A stretch of DNA of 64,000 nt, from contig CM022667.1 of the NCBI GenBank assembly GCA_012295275.1, positions 21,708,667 through 21,772,666 on the forward strand, in the 5' to 3' direction. Under the pieces are notes generated by a model, which had not been told where the DNA came from, searched no databases, and was given only the letters and a program-made list of their open reading frames with translations. Numbering within the stretch: position 1 is the first letter of the stretch; the number at the start of each line of letters is the position of its first letter. A program made the position numbers and the translations under genes. This document shows, in pieces, positions 25,714-41,288 of this stretch. This DNA comes from Chrysomallon squamiferum (lineage: Eukaryota; Mollusca; Gastropoda; Neomphalida; Peltospiridae).

Positions 25714-27602
25714 ATGGATACAAAAATATGTAGACAGATTTATATTATATACATATTTATCTATCTCTATACATACACAAACACACACACATAAGATAGA
25801 GTGAACCATGTTCATGGATACACATAGATATACATGACATACAAACATAAGAAACAGGTGATATAATTTTGTTTTATCTACAATTACTGTATATAGTGGT
25901 ATGACATTGTGACCTGATAATTTCCTATATTTTCGGGGATTGACCAAAAATATAATTTTTTTATATACACACCCAGATTATATACACACACATATGAGTG
26001 TTATTGAGTGTTTAATTACTGATTTAGATATTTAACCATTTTAGAAAGTTTCCATTAAAAAATTAACAAATAAATTGTTGAAAGTACGAACTATTTGTTT
26101 TCAGGTAGACTAACACAACGAAATCAACACACACGAATCCACGGCTGTCGAAGCGAGTTGATAAAAATTTAATTTCATTTAGTTTTCATATTATTTAGGA
26201 TTGCAGGACAAAAGATATAACAGTTCAGATCGAATGGCCCAAGAAAGCTCGACAAAGCCTCACTGAATTCGGCCTTTCTCATCTTCGCAGGATAAAGCTG
26301 ATGTCTAAAGAGAGTATCCAGTTATTCCCTATATAACCCGTCTAAGAAACAACATACACAAAAAACACAAGCAAACATTGATATACATCTAATATATTAT
26401 TTTATTATTTTGTTTAGTGCCGTTTGATGTAATAACTTGCAAGTTATTAATACTCTTTGGTATATGTGTATTTAGTGTTGTGTCAGATCTTTACAATTTC
26501 GAATTTGTTTCATTGTTTGTAATCTTACAAGAAATTGGAGTCTGTTGATTCGATAGAACTTCTATATTTTTCTCATTTTATTTTTTACAGGAAATATCAA
26601 ATATAACATAACTTAACTTTATAAATTTATAACAAGAGTATAAGGTTGGAATTTCACTTTGACCATTATTGAGCTCATTTTATCATTCGGGACTTGTCGG
26701 ATAATTTCGACTACACTGGAAATTAGAACTACTTCTACTACTTTTTCAACATCAGTCCCCGGCTTTACGTGTTTTATACACTTCTAATCTGCTGTTATAA
26801 TAACGGTGCTTGTTTATAACAACGCAGGTGAGTGAATTACTTTGTTCTAGAATGCTGTAACAGACTCATCTTCCCAGTTGTATTCTTGTTGTATAAGACT
26901 GTGACTTGCCTCTGATGACAGGACTCAGCCAGCCCGCGCTGTGTGTGAAATGAAGGTACATCTTTTATGTACTTTTATCCACTGAGTAAGCTAAACTGTT
27001 AAAGCTCAAATATATTCATTTTTTTACTCTTTTTTTTACTTTTATAAGAGTGCTGTATAAAACTTTTTCTTCTACAAAAAATGACCAAATATTTCCCCTT
27101 TTAACATTAATTGAAATCTTTTTTATTATCCGAATTAGAATTATAATGGCAATCAAATTTCTCATTTTCTGCATATTAAAAATTATGTTTACTGAAAAAA
27201 TTATAATATGTGTCATAATTGCACGTAGGGTATATATGTATAGCACACATGCACACACATTTGTTTGTGATTTTAATAAATAAATATATATATATTTTTT
27301 TAAATGTGTTTTACATTATAGTGATTAGGAAAAACAAATACATAGAATTTACGAAGAATTTAATTTCATAATTTAAAACACAATATTTTCGATTTTGTAG
27401 GTTATTAAAATCTTTGTAAAACATTTGAAAATCTAAAACTTACACTCAGAATATAATTCCTGCTTTGACTGTTTCGTACCTAATTTCTCTAAACACATAT
27501 TAATTCAACATTCTTTTTTTATCACCACCACTTTTGTAATAAATCCATTTTAACGCCCTTTAAAAGCTTTCTCTCTCTGTTTCTCTTTTTCTTAAAGTCT
27601 TT

Positions 27603-27634
<32 letters not shown>

Positions 27635-29502
27635 TTTTTTTATATATATATTCTAATATAAAGATCATTCTGTGTAACCAAGTGTAGATCTAGACATATT
27701 TATAAGGATTGGATCTGCACTGATGATTTAAAAATAATAATAAATAAATAAAAATAAAAATAAAATAAAATACAATAAAATAAAACAGTCCGTAATGCTG
27801 TATGACATAGAACTGTCAAGTTTGTATTTAAAATTTCCCTAAGTTACATGGGTATTGTAATTAATCTGTACTAAAGGACCGCGTTACAACGCTTGTGTCA
27901 AGTTCGAAGACAGCAAGGGAAATAAAGCAGTTCGAACGGTTAAAAAAAAATAATATCAGTAATAATTTCTCGCGTGTAAAGTAATCTTTCTGCACGTTGC
28001 TAACACTGGACAAGGTCAACTAAGACGTCCAAGGATGCAGGTTTTCTGCTTCGTGTTACCGCCGCTATGGTGGGACGTGGGGGGGGGGTCTTTCCCAGGG
28101 CGCCAACTGCACTGAGTGTCAGTACGTGTGACAAACCACAACGACACAGTTTTCACGGGGCTACGTCACGCTTAGATAATTCCTCTGTGTAGATGTTTAC
28201 AGTTGACTTGAGTTTTCCTATACTTACAACTCTTTTCACCAACCAACACGTCGAATTAAAGATCTCTTCAAGCCGGTTGAAGTTTGACCTTTGTAATTTT
28301 AATTAATTGTCAAACAAAAGAAAATCACTGAAATATTATATGTTACAGAACAGACTAAATAACAGATTCATTTTCAAATGCTAAATATATCTAAAATCAT
28401 TTCAGTGTGTGAAGCGGTAGTTCAAGTTTTAGTAAATTTCAAATGATCGATGTGTTTGTAAGTGCAGTATTCAGGATCTGGCACGGACTAGTGATAATTC
28501 TGCTGGAAATCAGTGTATGAATGAGTTTCCACATATATCCTCCAGGGTTCATACACGTTTGTTCCGCAGACAAAGTCTTTGACCACGCCGGAATCTCCTT
28601 CAGAAAGATGTTATTGTTCTTACAATTCTCTCTCGTGTCTCGAGCAATTATCAAGCGTTAAGAACTCCCAATGGCGTGTATTAACGTGTTATCAGATGTT
28701 TTTTATTTATATATTCTGATCGTTTTCTTATCTTAATAATAAATACAGGTCTATATGGAATACTTAATTAAAAATAAAAACAGCCAACAATAATGCTTTA
28801 CGAAGAAATAAAAGTGACAGGTTTCTTTTGGTGGGCATACGAACATTTTAAATATTAATTAATTCTGTCGTTTCATCTCAAGCACGAAGATAAATGTGAA
28901 GTTTGAAACTGAATGTCTAGCAACTTCCTCAGGTCTATATATGAATTACAAAAACTAGTGTAATCGACACGAACCTAATTAATATTATTTAATTATTTTT
29001 CCCAAAGCTAATTTTGTATTAACTTGTTAGAGCGGATTCGGATCACCTGGTCAAACGTTAAATTTCTAAATGCAAATCAGCTAGAAGAACGTCACTGAAC
29101 GTATTTATTATAAATAATCCCCCTCTCTCAAATAACGAAAATAAATTATTTTTATTTATTTATATATTATTATTATTATTATTATTTTGAACGATATAAC
29201 AATAATTTTGAACTATATATCATTGTAAACACGTTACCATATTATCAAAAACTAGTTGATGAAAGATGGTTTCAGCTGGTTACTTTGTACCAAATTTATA
29301 TGTTTACGACAGTGCTGACAGTATTAATCATTAAACGACAACGAGAAAGATTCAGTTACTTAGAGATAAAAGAGTTTTCATAATTATTTTCTTTTACCCG
29401 CCTTCCGGAGGATTCCAGCAGAAATAAATAATGCATGATGGAAATAAAACATTTTGTTTTATTCACTACATAAGTGAATTTTTGAATTATTCTCAACTGA
29501 AT

Positions 29503-29574
<72 letters not shown>

Positions 29575-31287
29575 ATTTTATTTATTTATTTATTTTTATT
29601 AATTATTATCTTTTCTCGCTCTCATGATTCGAGATTTTCTTTATGTGGGGAGATACTTATTTAAGAAGACTAGATGGTAACTGATAAAAAATAACATATT
29701 TTATAGTTTATTATTTTATCATTTATAGTTTATCATTACACTGAAAAACTTTTTATTATGTACTATCATTTCGTGAACTATTACTTTATCAATTTTAAAC
29801 CCCTACACACGTACATACACTTAATATAATATCTATAGATAGACAAATAGAGAGACATATATATATATATATATGTAACGTTATTTTTGTTTGTTATTTT
29901 GTTGTATTGTTATTTTCGATGTCTGTTATCTATGATGTACTGTTATCTTCGACGTGTTTTATTTCTGATGTGCTTTTTTTCTATGTATGTAATTTTTGAT
30001 GTGCTGTTATTTTCGATGTGTGTTATATCTGACCTTTTTTTCGATACATATTTGACGCACCTGTTATTTTCGCTGTGTTTTATATTTGAACTATTTTCAA
30101 TGTGTGTTATGTTTATGTACTGTTATTTTTGGTGTAATGTTATTTTTGATGTACAGTTATTTTTGGTGTACTGTTATTTTTATGTAGTTATTTTTGATGT
30201 ACTGTTATTTTCAATGTGTGTTATTTTTATGTATGTTATTTTTGATGTACTGCTATTTTCAATGTGTGTTATTTTTATGTATGTTATTTTCAATATGTGT
30301 TATTTTTAATGTATGTTATTTTTGATGTACTGCTATTTTCCATGTGAACAGTTGTGTGACGTGTCTCATTACTGAAGAAGGAGACTGTGACTAGAATCAA
30401 TAAATTAATTATTCGGAACAAAACATCATACACCATTACTGGTTTGCCAAGATATTGAACGCGTCCATTATTATTACCTACAGACACGTGCGTTGACAAA
30501 ACACTAGACACGAGATGTCAGTCAGCAGAACCACCAGAGCTAATTTCATCTGTCAGACACACACATACACACTATCACAGACACACACATACACACTATC
30601 ACAGACACTCACATACACACTATCACACACACATACACACTATCAAAGACACTCACATACACACTATCAAAGACACACACATACACACTATCACAGACAC
30701 ACACATACACACTATAAAAGACACACACATACACACTATCAAAGACACACACATACACACTATCACAGACACTCACATACATACAAAGTATATATATATA
30801 TATATATATATATAAGTTCGAAAAATATGTATGTGTTTGTATGTAGATATATCTGTATGTGAGTATGTACGTATGTATACATACATGTATGTGCGTCTGT
30901 GTGTGTATTTGTGTAAATATATATGGGCTGGTGTATGAGTGTGTACACACGTGTCTGTGTGTGCATGCGGCACACATGAACCTACAAAAAGAGATACTGA
31001 TTTTAAACGTGCTATGTAGAACCTGTGTCTAAGATAGATCTGTGAGTGTAACTATTACATGAACGGAGTAGAAAAAGCCGGCAGATGGAGATAAAAATTA
31101 TGTATATTAATAACTTGAAACAACACGATAAATAATTTACTTTAAGTGTGTTTGTGAAAAATGACTCGTATTTTTATTTTTATCAGATAGTTTGTGTTAA
31201 TGAGTAATGAAAATAATCATTATTTCTTTTCTGTTATTAAATATCCCGGAAAACACTATCAATAAGTGATGTGACGAACGGATTGTA

Positions 31288-31336
<49 letters not shown>

Positions 31337-31534
31337 ATTATTAATATTATTATTATTATTATTATTAATATTATTATTATTATTATTATTTTATTATCAT
31401 TACATTTGGGTTTGTTTTATTTGTTTGTTTGTTTATTTATTTATGTTTGTTTGTATAATACAAAGAGAGAGAGAGAGAGCAAATCTTCCCATTACAATAT
31501 GTTATTTTATAATCGGTTACCATTTGGTCTTCTT

Positions 31535-31591
<57 letters not shown>

Positions 31592-32415
31592 ATTACTAGG
31601 TTTTCTCAAGTACTGCTGAACAATCACGTGTTGCGTCACATCGCTTCAGGTGGTTAAGAAATCTCTACACAGCGTTACAGAACCACGCAGTCCATGCACG
31701 GAATGGCAGCGCAGTCCCCGCCCAATCTTGGGAATCACAGTTGAGGAAAGCCTCCAGTTTAATGAGACAGTTCAACATGGAAAAGCTGGTTTATTTCGCG
31801 GCTGACTCTAGCGCCAGGGTTGGACGTGTTGTAGATGTTTCTTTTTCGTTTGCCTCGACATTCGATAGCGCCTGATCGTATATTTTAACACATCGATTTC
31901 TTGAGAGATTTCTGTCAAACCAGCTCTGTCAACCGCGCGAGGTGGAAACAAAATTTCCAGGTTTTATGTGTGTTTTCGTTTTGTACTCTTTTCTTTTTAA
32001 ATATGTATTTCGTGTTGACATCACTGGGGACAACGGAAGAGATCGATATGTAATTAAGCACTCAATGCATGTTGTAAAGACATCTACACGTTTTTGTGAT
32101 GTAGATCTCACAAGTAGATCTCACATTTTTCTCTGGGAAATAGTTGAAAATCGCTCAGCTGTTTGTTCGAAACGTTCACGTTTTCAGTCGGCGGTTTATA
32201 TGACTTGATTTTTAATGTTTAATGTTTAGTCAACATATTAACGTCGCGGGCTGGAAATATAAAATTTAGATGCTACCTCATTCAGGAAATCAAATGAAAT
32301 CATCTGAATATATCTTAGTTACTGAAGCGCTATGGACATTATATGAGTTTTGATGGAAAACGTTTTACAAGGAGGAAATCTGAGCAGTTTTATGAGAAAC
32401 TAGGAAGATGGAAAC

Positions 32416-32500
32416 ATGGGTTTGACAAATCACTTGTTGATTAACAGTCTAACTCTGTCTATAATAACCACAGTGCTGGCTGGCAAACCAACGCAGAAAT
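32416..32500 (+). CDS. Signal-peptide first exon (exon 1a), contig 2 copy
   Basis: This is the second appearance of exon 1a, with the same 28 codons plus one base and the same phase-1 GTGAGTAA donor at 32501. The exon and its flanks match 18278-18362 without change, which supports either one locus counted twice or a very recent duplication. In this contig the sequence continues past the duplicated part, so this copy places exon 1a 20.8 kb upstream of exon 1b and 28.8 kb upstream of exon 2 on the same strand. I checked acceptor-like sites between 32500 and 53000 for an open phase-1 exon resembling exon 2 and found none. Exon 1a may therefore splice to exon 2 as an alternative first exon, or its own downstream exons were missed. 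Confidence 0.6.
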
Positions 32501-34938
32501 GTGAGTAAACACGTATTAGATTTTGTAAATGTTTTCTCAGCCTAGTCATTAATAAGCTGTGTTATTTATTTTATAACTGTAATTATTATTATTTTGTGTT
32601 ATTTTTGTTTGTTATTTGTCACAGGTGTATTTAGAGAGCGCAAATCTATTGCACTGATGGCGCGCGTTTTTATTTGTTTGTGTGTCTGTATGTGTGTCTG
32701 TATTTGTGTCTGTATGTATCCGTATATATGAATGTGTGTATGTATGTGATTGTGTATTTATATGTGTGTCTGTATTTGTACCTATATATGTGTATACGCT
32801 TCTGTTTATATGGCTGTGAATACATGTGTGTTTGTGTGTGTTTGTGTGTGTGTGTGTTAAACAACTAAGGATGTTTTTTATAATTTCAGGTATGTATAAA
32901 TTATTCTAATGCTGACAACACTTCTTTCAGATGATATATAAATATAAACTAATTTCAACACAATACTTGAGTACGGGTTGTTTAGCCACTTCCATAAATT
33001 CATCCTGCTGTTCTGTTTTTTATACGAGTCTCTGTGAGCTTTAAATCCTTACTGTTTATAGCAGAAGACGGCTAAAGGAACTCATAAAGTTTACGATAAG
33101 ATGGTATGAAAGGTGGGAGAGCTAAAGATAATAAAGGAATGTATACTCAGTGATAGGCTATTTATAAGTCTAAGATGCGCTCTTGTTTAATTTCCCTAGC
33201 GAATTCTCGATCTACATTTATCTTTCTCAGTTTGACGTTTTAACTTTATGTTCATTACAAAAGTTACGTGAAGATTTTGTTCAAGACTCGATGAAAATCT
33301 TGAAAAAAGTAGATTTAAAATTTACATTTTTTATCTGACGAGGCTATTTTGTCTTAGTTGGTTTTTGTTCAGTGGGTTTATATCCTACTAGTGAGTATGT
33401 GTTTGGTTATAGAGTGCGCATAATACATGTAAAAACAGAAACGAGCAGAAATCTATCCGCCTGTCTATATAGTCATACATCTAAATAATTATCTGTATGT
33501 TTAGTCAGAGGTAGGCTGCCCACATTGATTAATTAATCTGCTTGGTAAAACAAACGAAGCTTTTTTCTTAAGAGGGCTTTGATGAAAGGAAATTGGTTAA
33601 TTTTACTAAAGACAGACTACTTTGTGAGAAAAATTCGGCAGCTATTATTACGATGTATTTATCTAAGACATGATGAATACAGATAAATTATTTACTCTTA
33701 TAATATGAACGAAGTAAAGACGACGTTTCAACAAACACGTTAAAAACAAAAATAACAAAATCTCAGAGTCAGTTAAATATGAGGAAATTACTTTAAATAC
33801 AAGCATTCTTTATTTAAATCTATGTACTTGCTGGATTTGATTATTTTAGATATATGTGAAATATCATCACACGCAAAGAAAATAGAGGAAAAAATAAAAA
33901 CAATAAATAAATAATAATAATAAAATAAAAGATAAGACAAGTAATGTCCAAATCAAACTGAATAAAATTTCTTTTTCAAAAGAAACGGAAAAATATATTA
34001 TACAAAAAAAGAAAAGAAAACAACAACAACAAAAAAAGCTTCTGCGTATCAATTCAGTCTCTTTTTACCAACCTTTTGAACTTAAAGATAGATTTTGAAA
34101 TGAAGAAGAAATGTAAGAGTGCTTGATAGCAGACGTCACGACATTTATCTGTACAAATAGTATTTCTTTTTGTCTCTCCTGGTTTTTGCTACTTGTCAAA
34201 GCTGACGTTATCTCACAACAGTTCTCTGTAACCTCTCTCGTTTCTGTTAGATAACGTACACATTATCAGCACTAGCTTGTATTTCATACGTTACCTGCTA
34301 GACATCAGTCTGAAGTAAGTCTAATTCAGTCCATATCCATACATCTGTAATTTCACAATTACTAACATAAACACACGTTTTTATTTCTTAGACTTGTTAA
34401 TATTACTGTTATTCCACAGTTTGTAATATATATATATATATTATCAAGCTGAAACACAAGTTAGTATTTCTTAGGCTTACTAGTATTAATCTTATTGAAG
34501 TCACTTATGTCTGTTAATCATTCAAATATGTTCATTTTTAACATAAATAATGGCTTTTAACATCAGTCTAATGTCGGACAGTTCCTGACCTTACGCCAGC
34601 CTCTCTCAGTCAGACAAACATACCAATTATCAACAAAAATGAGGACTGACTTATTAGTATCGATTCAACATCAATTTTAATCTGGTCATATCGGCTTTGC
34701 TCTTTGTCTATGATAAATACATTCATTGACCACAGAAACTTCTGTTTCTTGCATTACTTTAACCTAGTTAGGTAGGCCTTTTTGTATTATTGTAACGTCA
34801 GTCACCTTAAATTGCATTATTCTCAATTCTTACTTATGATTCTAAACCGCACAGTTTACACAGATAACACACGCATCATCAACTGAACTCTACTGTTTGT
34901 TAGAGAGGTTGTTTCTTTCTACCAGTCTAGCTCTCGCA

Positions 34939-37607
34939 CCCCCCTCCGCCCCGTCCTAACGACTGTAGGTTTTAAACATAAATCACTGAGAACGTTATTT
35001 CTTGTGCTTGCTTATTAGGTTATTTAGTGTTTGGGACATAAGAGAGTAAGAGAAGGTTTAGCTCTTGAAGATTTTACTTGTTGACATCACTTGGTTGTAC
35101 CTGTTAAGTGTCTTCCCTCTTGATCTAAACATGTTCAGTAGCAATTAAAATATTGTTAGATGAAATGGGAACTATGTAACACTAGGCTATTAGACTATGT
35201 GGGTAACTGGGAAAGTTCGTTTGAAAACTCGTAGGTGGGTAACGTATTATGTAACAGACTGTATGGATAACTGCAAGGAAGGTCCCTGCAATGGCATCCT
35301 GCCAAACATTCTCAACCAAAAGGCAAATTATTGGTGCAAATTAGTAACCGTGTATGAGTAAAGCTGCTTCTGTGTAAAACTGATTAATATTGTTTATATG
35401 TAATGCTGAATTTGTGTAATATTAAGGATATTAGTGTAACTCTGTATAGGTGTAATACTAATTATATGTATTGATATTATAGCTTCGTCACAGTTCATGC
35501 GACGATTGCTAAATTTAGTAAAGACCTATCACGTGGTCAATTTTCGGACAAACAGTCGAGAACCGAAAGTGAAACATGGTTGCCATCTTACCATTCGCCG
35601 TTGTTAAACTTACTGAAAAATTATATTCCTAAGCCACAGATGATTATTTAGTTTGCTAGATGAAATCCAAGAAATTTTGCTTCAGTAAAGCATTAAAAAT
35701 AAACAAATCACTTTTCTTTAGTATCAGTAATTTTTTATTTTTTTTTTTTTTTTTGCTTGAAATGTTCATTAGCTCCATCGGAGAAAATACCAGCACTAGT
35801 CAGGCACAAAAACCTAAGAAAACACTTTTATGTTTCTGTTTTAAATATTCGACTATCATTCCTCGTCTTTAATTGTCATTAGTTTCATCATTACAGACAT
35901 TTTATTGCCCCTAACTAGTCCCTGCAACACCTTTCTGGAGTGGGCTTCAAGTTTTAGCCCAGTTTGCAGAATATTATTAATCCTTTTGAGTAACACAGAT
36001 ATACACACACACACACATACTTCGTAGCATATTTTTAACTTTTAAAAAAATTAAGTCTGAAAAATCAAGGTACATGTGTAAACAAAGTTATGCTCTACTA
36101 TTCAACGTTATTAGACATATCTCTTTTTTTGTTTTTTAAAGTGGCACCCTGTGACGTTTTAACAACCTTAAAATGCAACAATGTGACTCTAAATAGTTTC
36201 ATAATGCATCTAAAGTTCAAACTTTATGTGAAACTAAAATGTAATACAATGAGAGTAAATGTAAATCCGCCGCTCTTTAACTAAAAAAACAAACAAAGGC
36301 GGGAAACTCCTAATTCATTGTTGCTGAAACTCTACGTAAACATTTTTCTCTCAAAATTTTATTACTTAAAATGTGTAAAAATGCAAGTGGCAAGTTAAAC
36401 TACGATACACAGGCAGGCGCTGTGTTCGTCCGAATTCTGTAGCTTCAGCCGTATGGGCGGAGCTACTGATTACAGTTCCATCTAAAAATAGACGCAAACT
36501 GCAATTTGTACAAGAGCTATTAGTTATATTTAAATTTAGCTGTGTATTTATTCATAATGCTAATTGAGTATGAGTTGTGTATCGTTAAAGGTTAAAACAT
36601 CCCTGATTAGCCTGGTGCAGACAGCCGTGTTTTAAAACAGGACTTTTCCGCAATCCATCAACCACCATCTGAGACAGACCATTGTTTGCCAAGTCGGCAG
36701 AAGTCTGTACTTGGTATTGTTTAGATGACTGATGGCTAGGAAAAATGGATTTGAAAAAGAGAGAGAGAGAGAAAGAAACGTTCAAGTCGAAGAAAGAAAA
36801 GTAATCAGAAACAAAATACTATGCAAAAACGCGAATATAATCTGCTGTCCTGCAAGCTACAAAATAATTATTATAATAATAATCAAAAAATGGTGTAGAT
36901 TTGTAATGTCACTCTGATTTAAAACTTTTGTTTCTTATTTCTGACATTTAAAACAGTTGAAAAATTAAACACATTTCTCTGAACGGAACAACAACATTAT
37001 CACTGACTGGTTTTCACCTCCAGTCAGCTTTGAAAGGCCGGACTGAGGTCCGTGTTTTTGTTTCAGCAACTCGTTAGGTCTTCCGGTCTGCACGCTATTC
37101 AAACATTACTGAATTAATTTTTATATTGATTTAGTTGTCATGAGAATAAAGAAAATAGACTTTTTAAAGAAAAGTAATTATGGGTCTTTTCCAGTCTGAA
37201 TTGACAGATAGCTAAAGTGACGATAGCCAGTACCATTTGGACTTGGCGCTAGTTCTACCAGTAAGTATAAAAACAACAGAATAATGCAAAGACCAATTGA
37301 AAATAAATTTCTCAACAGATCAGAAAATAAAAGATAAAATAAATATAATAAATTTAAAATAAATAAATAAATAAATAAATATTTTATCAGAAGCTTTATG
37401 GGATATCTTATCTTAAATGAAAACCAAAAACATTATTTGTTAATATGTACTGCAGACCAGTAACAACGCTGACAAAATAAAGAAATCTGACAAAAATTTT
37501 CATTCACGTTTAAAAATTATACTCATAATCTAACTAAAACATGGACAAAAATAAAAAATAAAAAATAACATAACTAGAAATAACGCAGCAGGCATTTGTA
37601 TTCACAG
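34939..37607. other. Unassigned unique sequence after the duplicated segment
   Basis: This is the first sequence of contig 2 not present in contig 1. It has a short poly-T (about 35731-35754), CA units (36003-36018) and an AAAT tract (about 37362-37381). Short frames at 35660, 36090 and 36585 show no recognisable protein. Confidence 0.6.
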
Positions 37608-37608
37608 A

Positions 37609-37701
<93 letters not shown>
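37608..37701. repeat. TA then GA microsatellite
   Basis: A short TA tract (37608-37622) is followed by about 39 GA units. Confidence 0.96.
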
Positions 37702-37703
<2 letters not shown>

Positions 37704-40700
37704 ATAGATTATTAATTTTTTTTTACATTTTGTTGCTATAAATTGTTGCCTTAAGTCGAAAAAAAATCAAAGATTAAAAAAAAAAAAAAAAAGGATTCAT
37801 GCATAATTTACTGCTAAACGAATAACCGCAAAACGACCTATTTTACTGATGTACTTCCACGCCCAGACGAGCACTGAAAGAAAATCAAATTCCGTATGCT
37901 TCCGGCTTTTACTAATTTCCGGAATCTAACTTTATAACCTCCGTAAGTCGCGGTTTGACCTACTTGGACAACATCTATGTCAAACTTGTTACCCGGTACT
38001 TGCATCCGGTTGCATCAGAAGATCAGCCAATGCTTCCTTTCATTACATCGCCTTTGTGTCGCTTAAGCGTCTGAAAATCTACGTTAATAGTGGAACCCAG
38101 ACGACTTGAACACTGTCTGCTACTCTGATAATCACTGCGTGAGTTGACGACGTTCGCTGATAACGTAGTCATCACATCAAAAGTAAGGCAGTACTAATGA
38201 GTTAGACTAATGATGTCTGATGATTATTTCGTGAGTTAAGAGGTTAAAAAGGTGCTCGTTAACGCAGATTAGTCAGGAAGGTAAAATCCCGCCTTTTTTG
38301 AACGTCTTCATTTGCTATAAGATGCCGTAAGATCTATATAAAATAAAGGTGGACATTTAATAAAGTTCGTGAATATGATGTTATGGGCATAATTCTAGTA
38401 TTTTCTGTATGCGATAGACCATGTGGAACAGATTACATTTTTCCTGGATTTTATTATTATTATTGCTATAACATCTACGATGTTTCAAAATACAGAGATA
38501 AAACATAAATTCTTCAACTTATTCTGAATCGAACTTGCTTTTTTTTCTGCCATATACATATTGAAACAGATATATAGACTGTCCAGGTCTATCTATCTAT
38601 CTAAAATAGGCATTACAAAGTTCTGTAAGAAAATCGATATAATTTTTAGAAAAAATCAATGTTTTCAGTTTCAGTGAAATGTATATGAACTCTGACATGT
38701 TAACACAAACTGTTAACTTTTGTCTCAGTACGTTTTGTTAATGCAGTGTTAAATCAGAGGCGTGGAGTGGGCACACACATTGTACAAATGTGACACTCAA
38801 GATTTCAAGTTCGATACTGGCCGTTAGAAGTGAAGAAGTAAAATCTGTCAAACTGAGCACAAACCGCACACTGTTGTGATTATAATATTTTATCACGATA
38901 TGCAGTTTATTACACAGCTGCAGGACTCGAAATGGCCAGTCGCCAGGTCGCCAAATGTGACCAAAGTTCCGTTTGGTCGACTGGGATGTCAAACAAAATT
39001 ATGGGTTAATAGCCTGAGAAATATAAGTTATAACACAAGAGCCACTATTAATAATTTTATGGATCAATAATTTATTATTATTTTTTTTTTTTCAAAATGA
39101 ATATTAAATGGCCCAAATTCGTTTTTTAGGCTACCAAAACATTTCAGACGAGTTTCGAGCCCTATAGATATATACTGATTTTCATCACAGACTTGTTTTT
39201 GTTTGTTTGGATTATAACGCAGATTATAACATAAACAGATAATAATAGTTCATTCGCAGATTATCATATAGAAATAATAAAGGATATCACAGATATTTGA
39301 TACGTAGATCATGGAGACATAATATTTAATACGCAGATTTTCACATAGATAACAGTTGATAAGATTATCATATACAAACTGAAATGGTTTAATACGCAAA
39401 TCATTTACACAGAGAGTAGCTGTGATGCAAATTATCACACAGACAGCTGATCATATGCAGATTATCCTTAATAGATAATGTTGATATGTAGATTATCCTG
39501 AAAAGAAGATGAGAAGATCAAAAATAAAACATAAATGAGTCACGACAGAACATGTTACTGTTTTCACGTTGATTTTAATAATCGTGTATTTGCATAAAGT
39601 AAAACGTATTTTATCTTGTACATTTTTTTTTTTGGTCTTATTCAAAGCAAGAAATGAAAATCGAAAATCGAATGGTAATGGCTTGTTTATTATAATAATT
39701 CATGATGAATAAAGAACAGGATATTTTTTTTGATTATTGTTATTTGTTTAATAATAATAATAATAAATTAATAAAATCAAATAATAATAATAAAAAACCC
39801 AACAAAAAACAAAAAAATATCGAGAATCAAATTGATTTTGTTTAAAAATAAAAAGCAAAGTGATGGTATTAATTGTTTTACTTATTAAGACATGACGGAA
39901 GTAAATACGACATTTTGAGTAGGTACTTTTGTTCACGTATAAACTCACACGCACGTACGCATACTCTGTTAGTCTTGCTCATACTCAGAGCGCTTTAAAC
40001 ATGTAAAACTGTAAAATAATGAATAATGAAACTATCTTGTTTCAAATACACTTTCTGAAAGAAATCTAAACTTAATATGGTCATGTCTTGTTTATACTGA
40101 CATTGCACACTCCAAGACCTGCTCATTACCGAATTTCTCTCTATCAGAGATAATTTGCTTTAGCAGTGAGAAGGTTATCAGTGAACAAACCCCCGAAGTG
40201 TACGCTTATGTACATATTTAGCAATAATTTGCACAGAGAACTTGTGATTATAATCAGGAACATTAGTTTGTTATTGTCGTCAGAGCAAATCTGTTAAACG
40301 TGTAACCCTGAAATGAATTAACGCTGGTATTTATACAGTGTCAAACAGTCTCTCCTTTCATGTCACGCAGGCCTCATCAATCTCTTGGTCAAGGCAACAC
40401 TGAAGGCAAGATGGAATTCCAGGGGATGTTTCGCGTTCAGTCTCTCTAGACGTTATTATTTATTGGTTACACTGACAAGATAAGATTGGATTTCTTCAAA
40501 TTATCGACATTTCTCTGGCCCAAACCGTATATCTCGTCAGAGTTCTCTTTCAATACAGTTTTATAGAGATTACAAACACGGTGAAGAGGTTTGTCGTCGT
40601 AAACTGTTTTTTCAACGTCTCCGAAGTCTTAGAAGCTGTGTGCTGATTCTTCTTTATTACCTTCTTTTTTCTCTTTCTATTTATTCCTCTATTAATTTCA

Positions 40701-41288
40701 CCTTTTCTTTCTCATTTGAGAGTGAAGATTTAAATTTCTATATCTGATTCAATAAATGATTAACGAAAAATTATATTGGTGAATTCTTCGAACTCAACTG
40801 AAAAGTTTCTTAATCCACTGATGTATTTGTAATTAGATTTTTAAATTTCTTTCCAAATAAGTAAATATGTAAATAAGTTTACAAATAAATGAAAAAATAA
40901 TTACAGGAATTCACAAAGACCACAGCACCACCAGCACAAGCACCAAACACACATCACTTTTAATTTTAAATAAATCAATACTTTCTTCTTTTTCCTTTTT
41001 TGACTGGATAATATAATCATCACGTTTCTTATTTACTGTTAGAAATTAATGTATTACTATTCCGTTTTCGTTTTTCCTTTCTAGCTTTGAACCAGACATC
41101 AGTAAAACTTCATTATTAACTTTATATGTAAATTTTAAAAGATAAAATATGTAGTAGTTTATTCATGCTCACGATTTTCAAATCAACTTAAAAAAACTAC
41201 GTTCTGCTGTGATTCAATAACACTGACACTTCTCACTCACACTTATGACAGTTTGCACATTATACATTTTCAAAATAATAATTTATGT
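37702..41288. other. Unassigned sequence
   Basis: A poly-A run lies at about 37773-37791. From about 39200 to 39500 the words CAGATTATC and GATAA recur in loose form, as in an old tandem repeat. AAT-rich patches occur near 39755-39800. No exon was recognised. Confidence 0.55.
38738..38870 (+). repeat. Possible tRNA-derived SINE remnant
   Basis: The string AGTTCGATACT near 38805 resembles an RNA polymerase III B box, and GTGGAGTGGGCAC about 40 bases earlier weakly resembles an A box with a deletion. Tail and target duplication were not found. Chance similarity is quite possible. Confidence 0.2.

Larger units (their letters stand above)
21006..34938 (+). repeat. Copy B of the 14-kb direct duplication (start of contig 2)
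   Basis: This segment begins inside the 40-bp array at the equivalent of unit 14 of copy A and follows copy A to its end. The first roughly 1.8 kb carries many single-base insertions, deletions and short shuffles relative to copy A, as expected for a poorly covered contig end; the middle is almost identical. Its contents other than exon 1a (32416-32500) are described under copy A at positions about 14.13 kb lower. No feature unique to copy B was found. Confidence 0.9.

Noticed and set aside
30609-30977. 122-codon reverse-strand frame
   Set aside because: It spans CA/TA/TG repeats, and single-base differences from the other copy destroy it.
38876-39070. Frame with a repeated GTCGCCAGGTCGCC-like patch, considered as an exon
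   Set aside because: The patch is a short internal duplication and the rest is plain sequence without splice sites.
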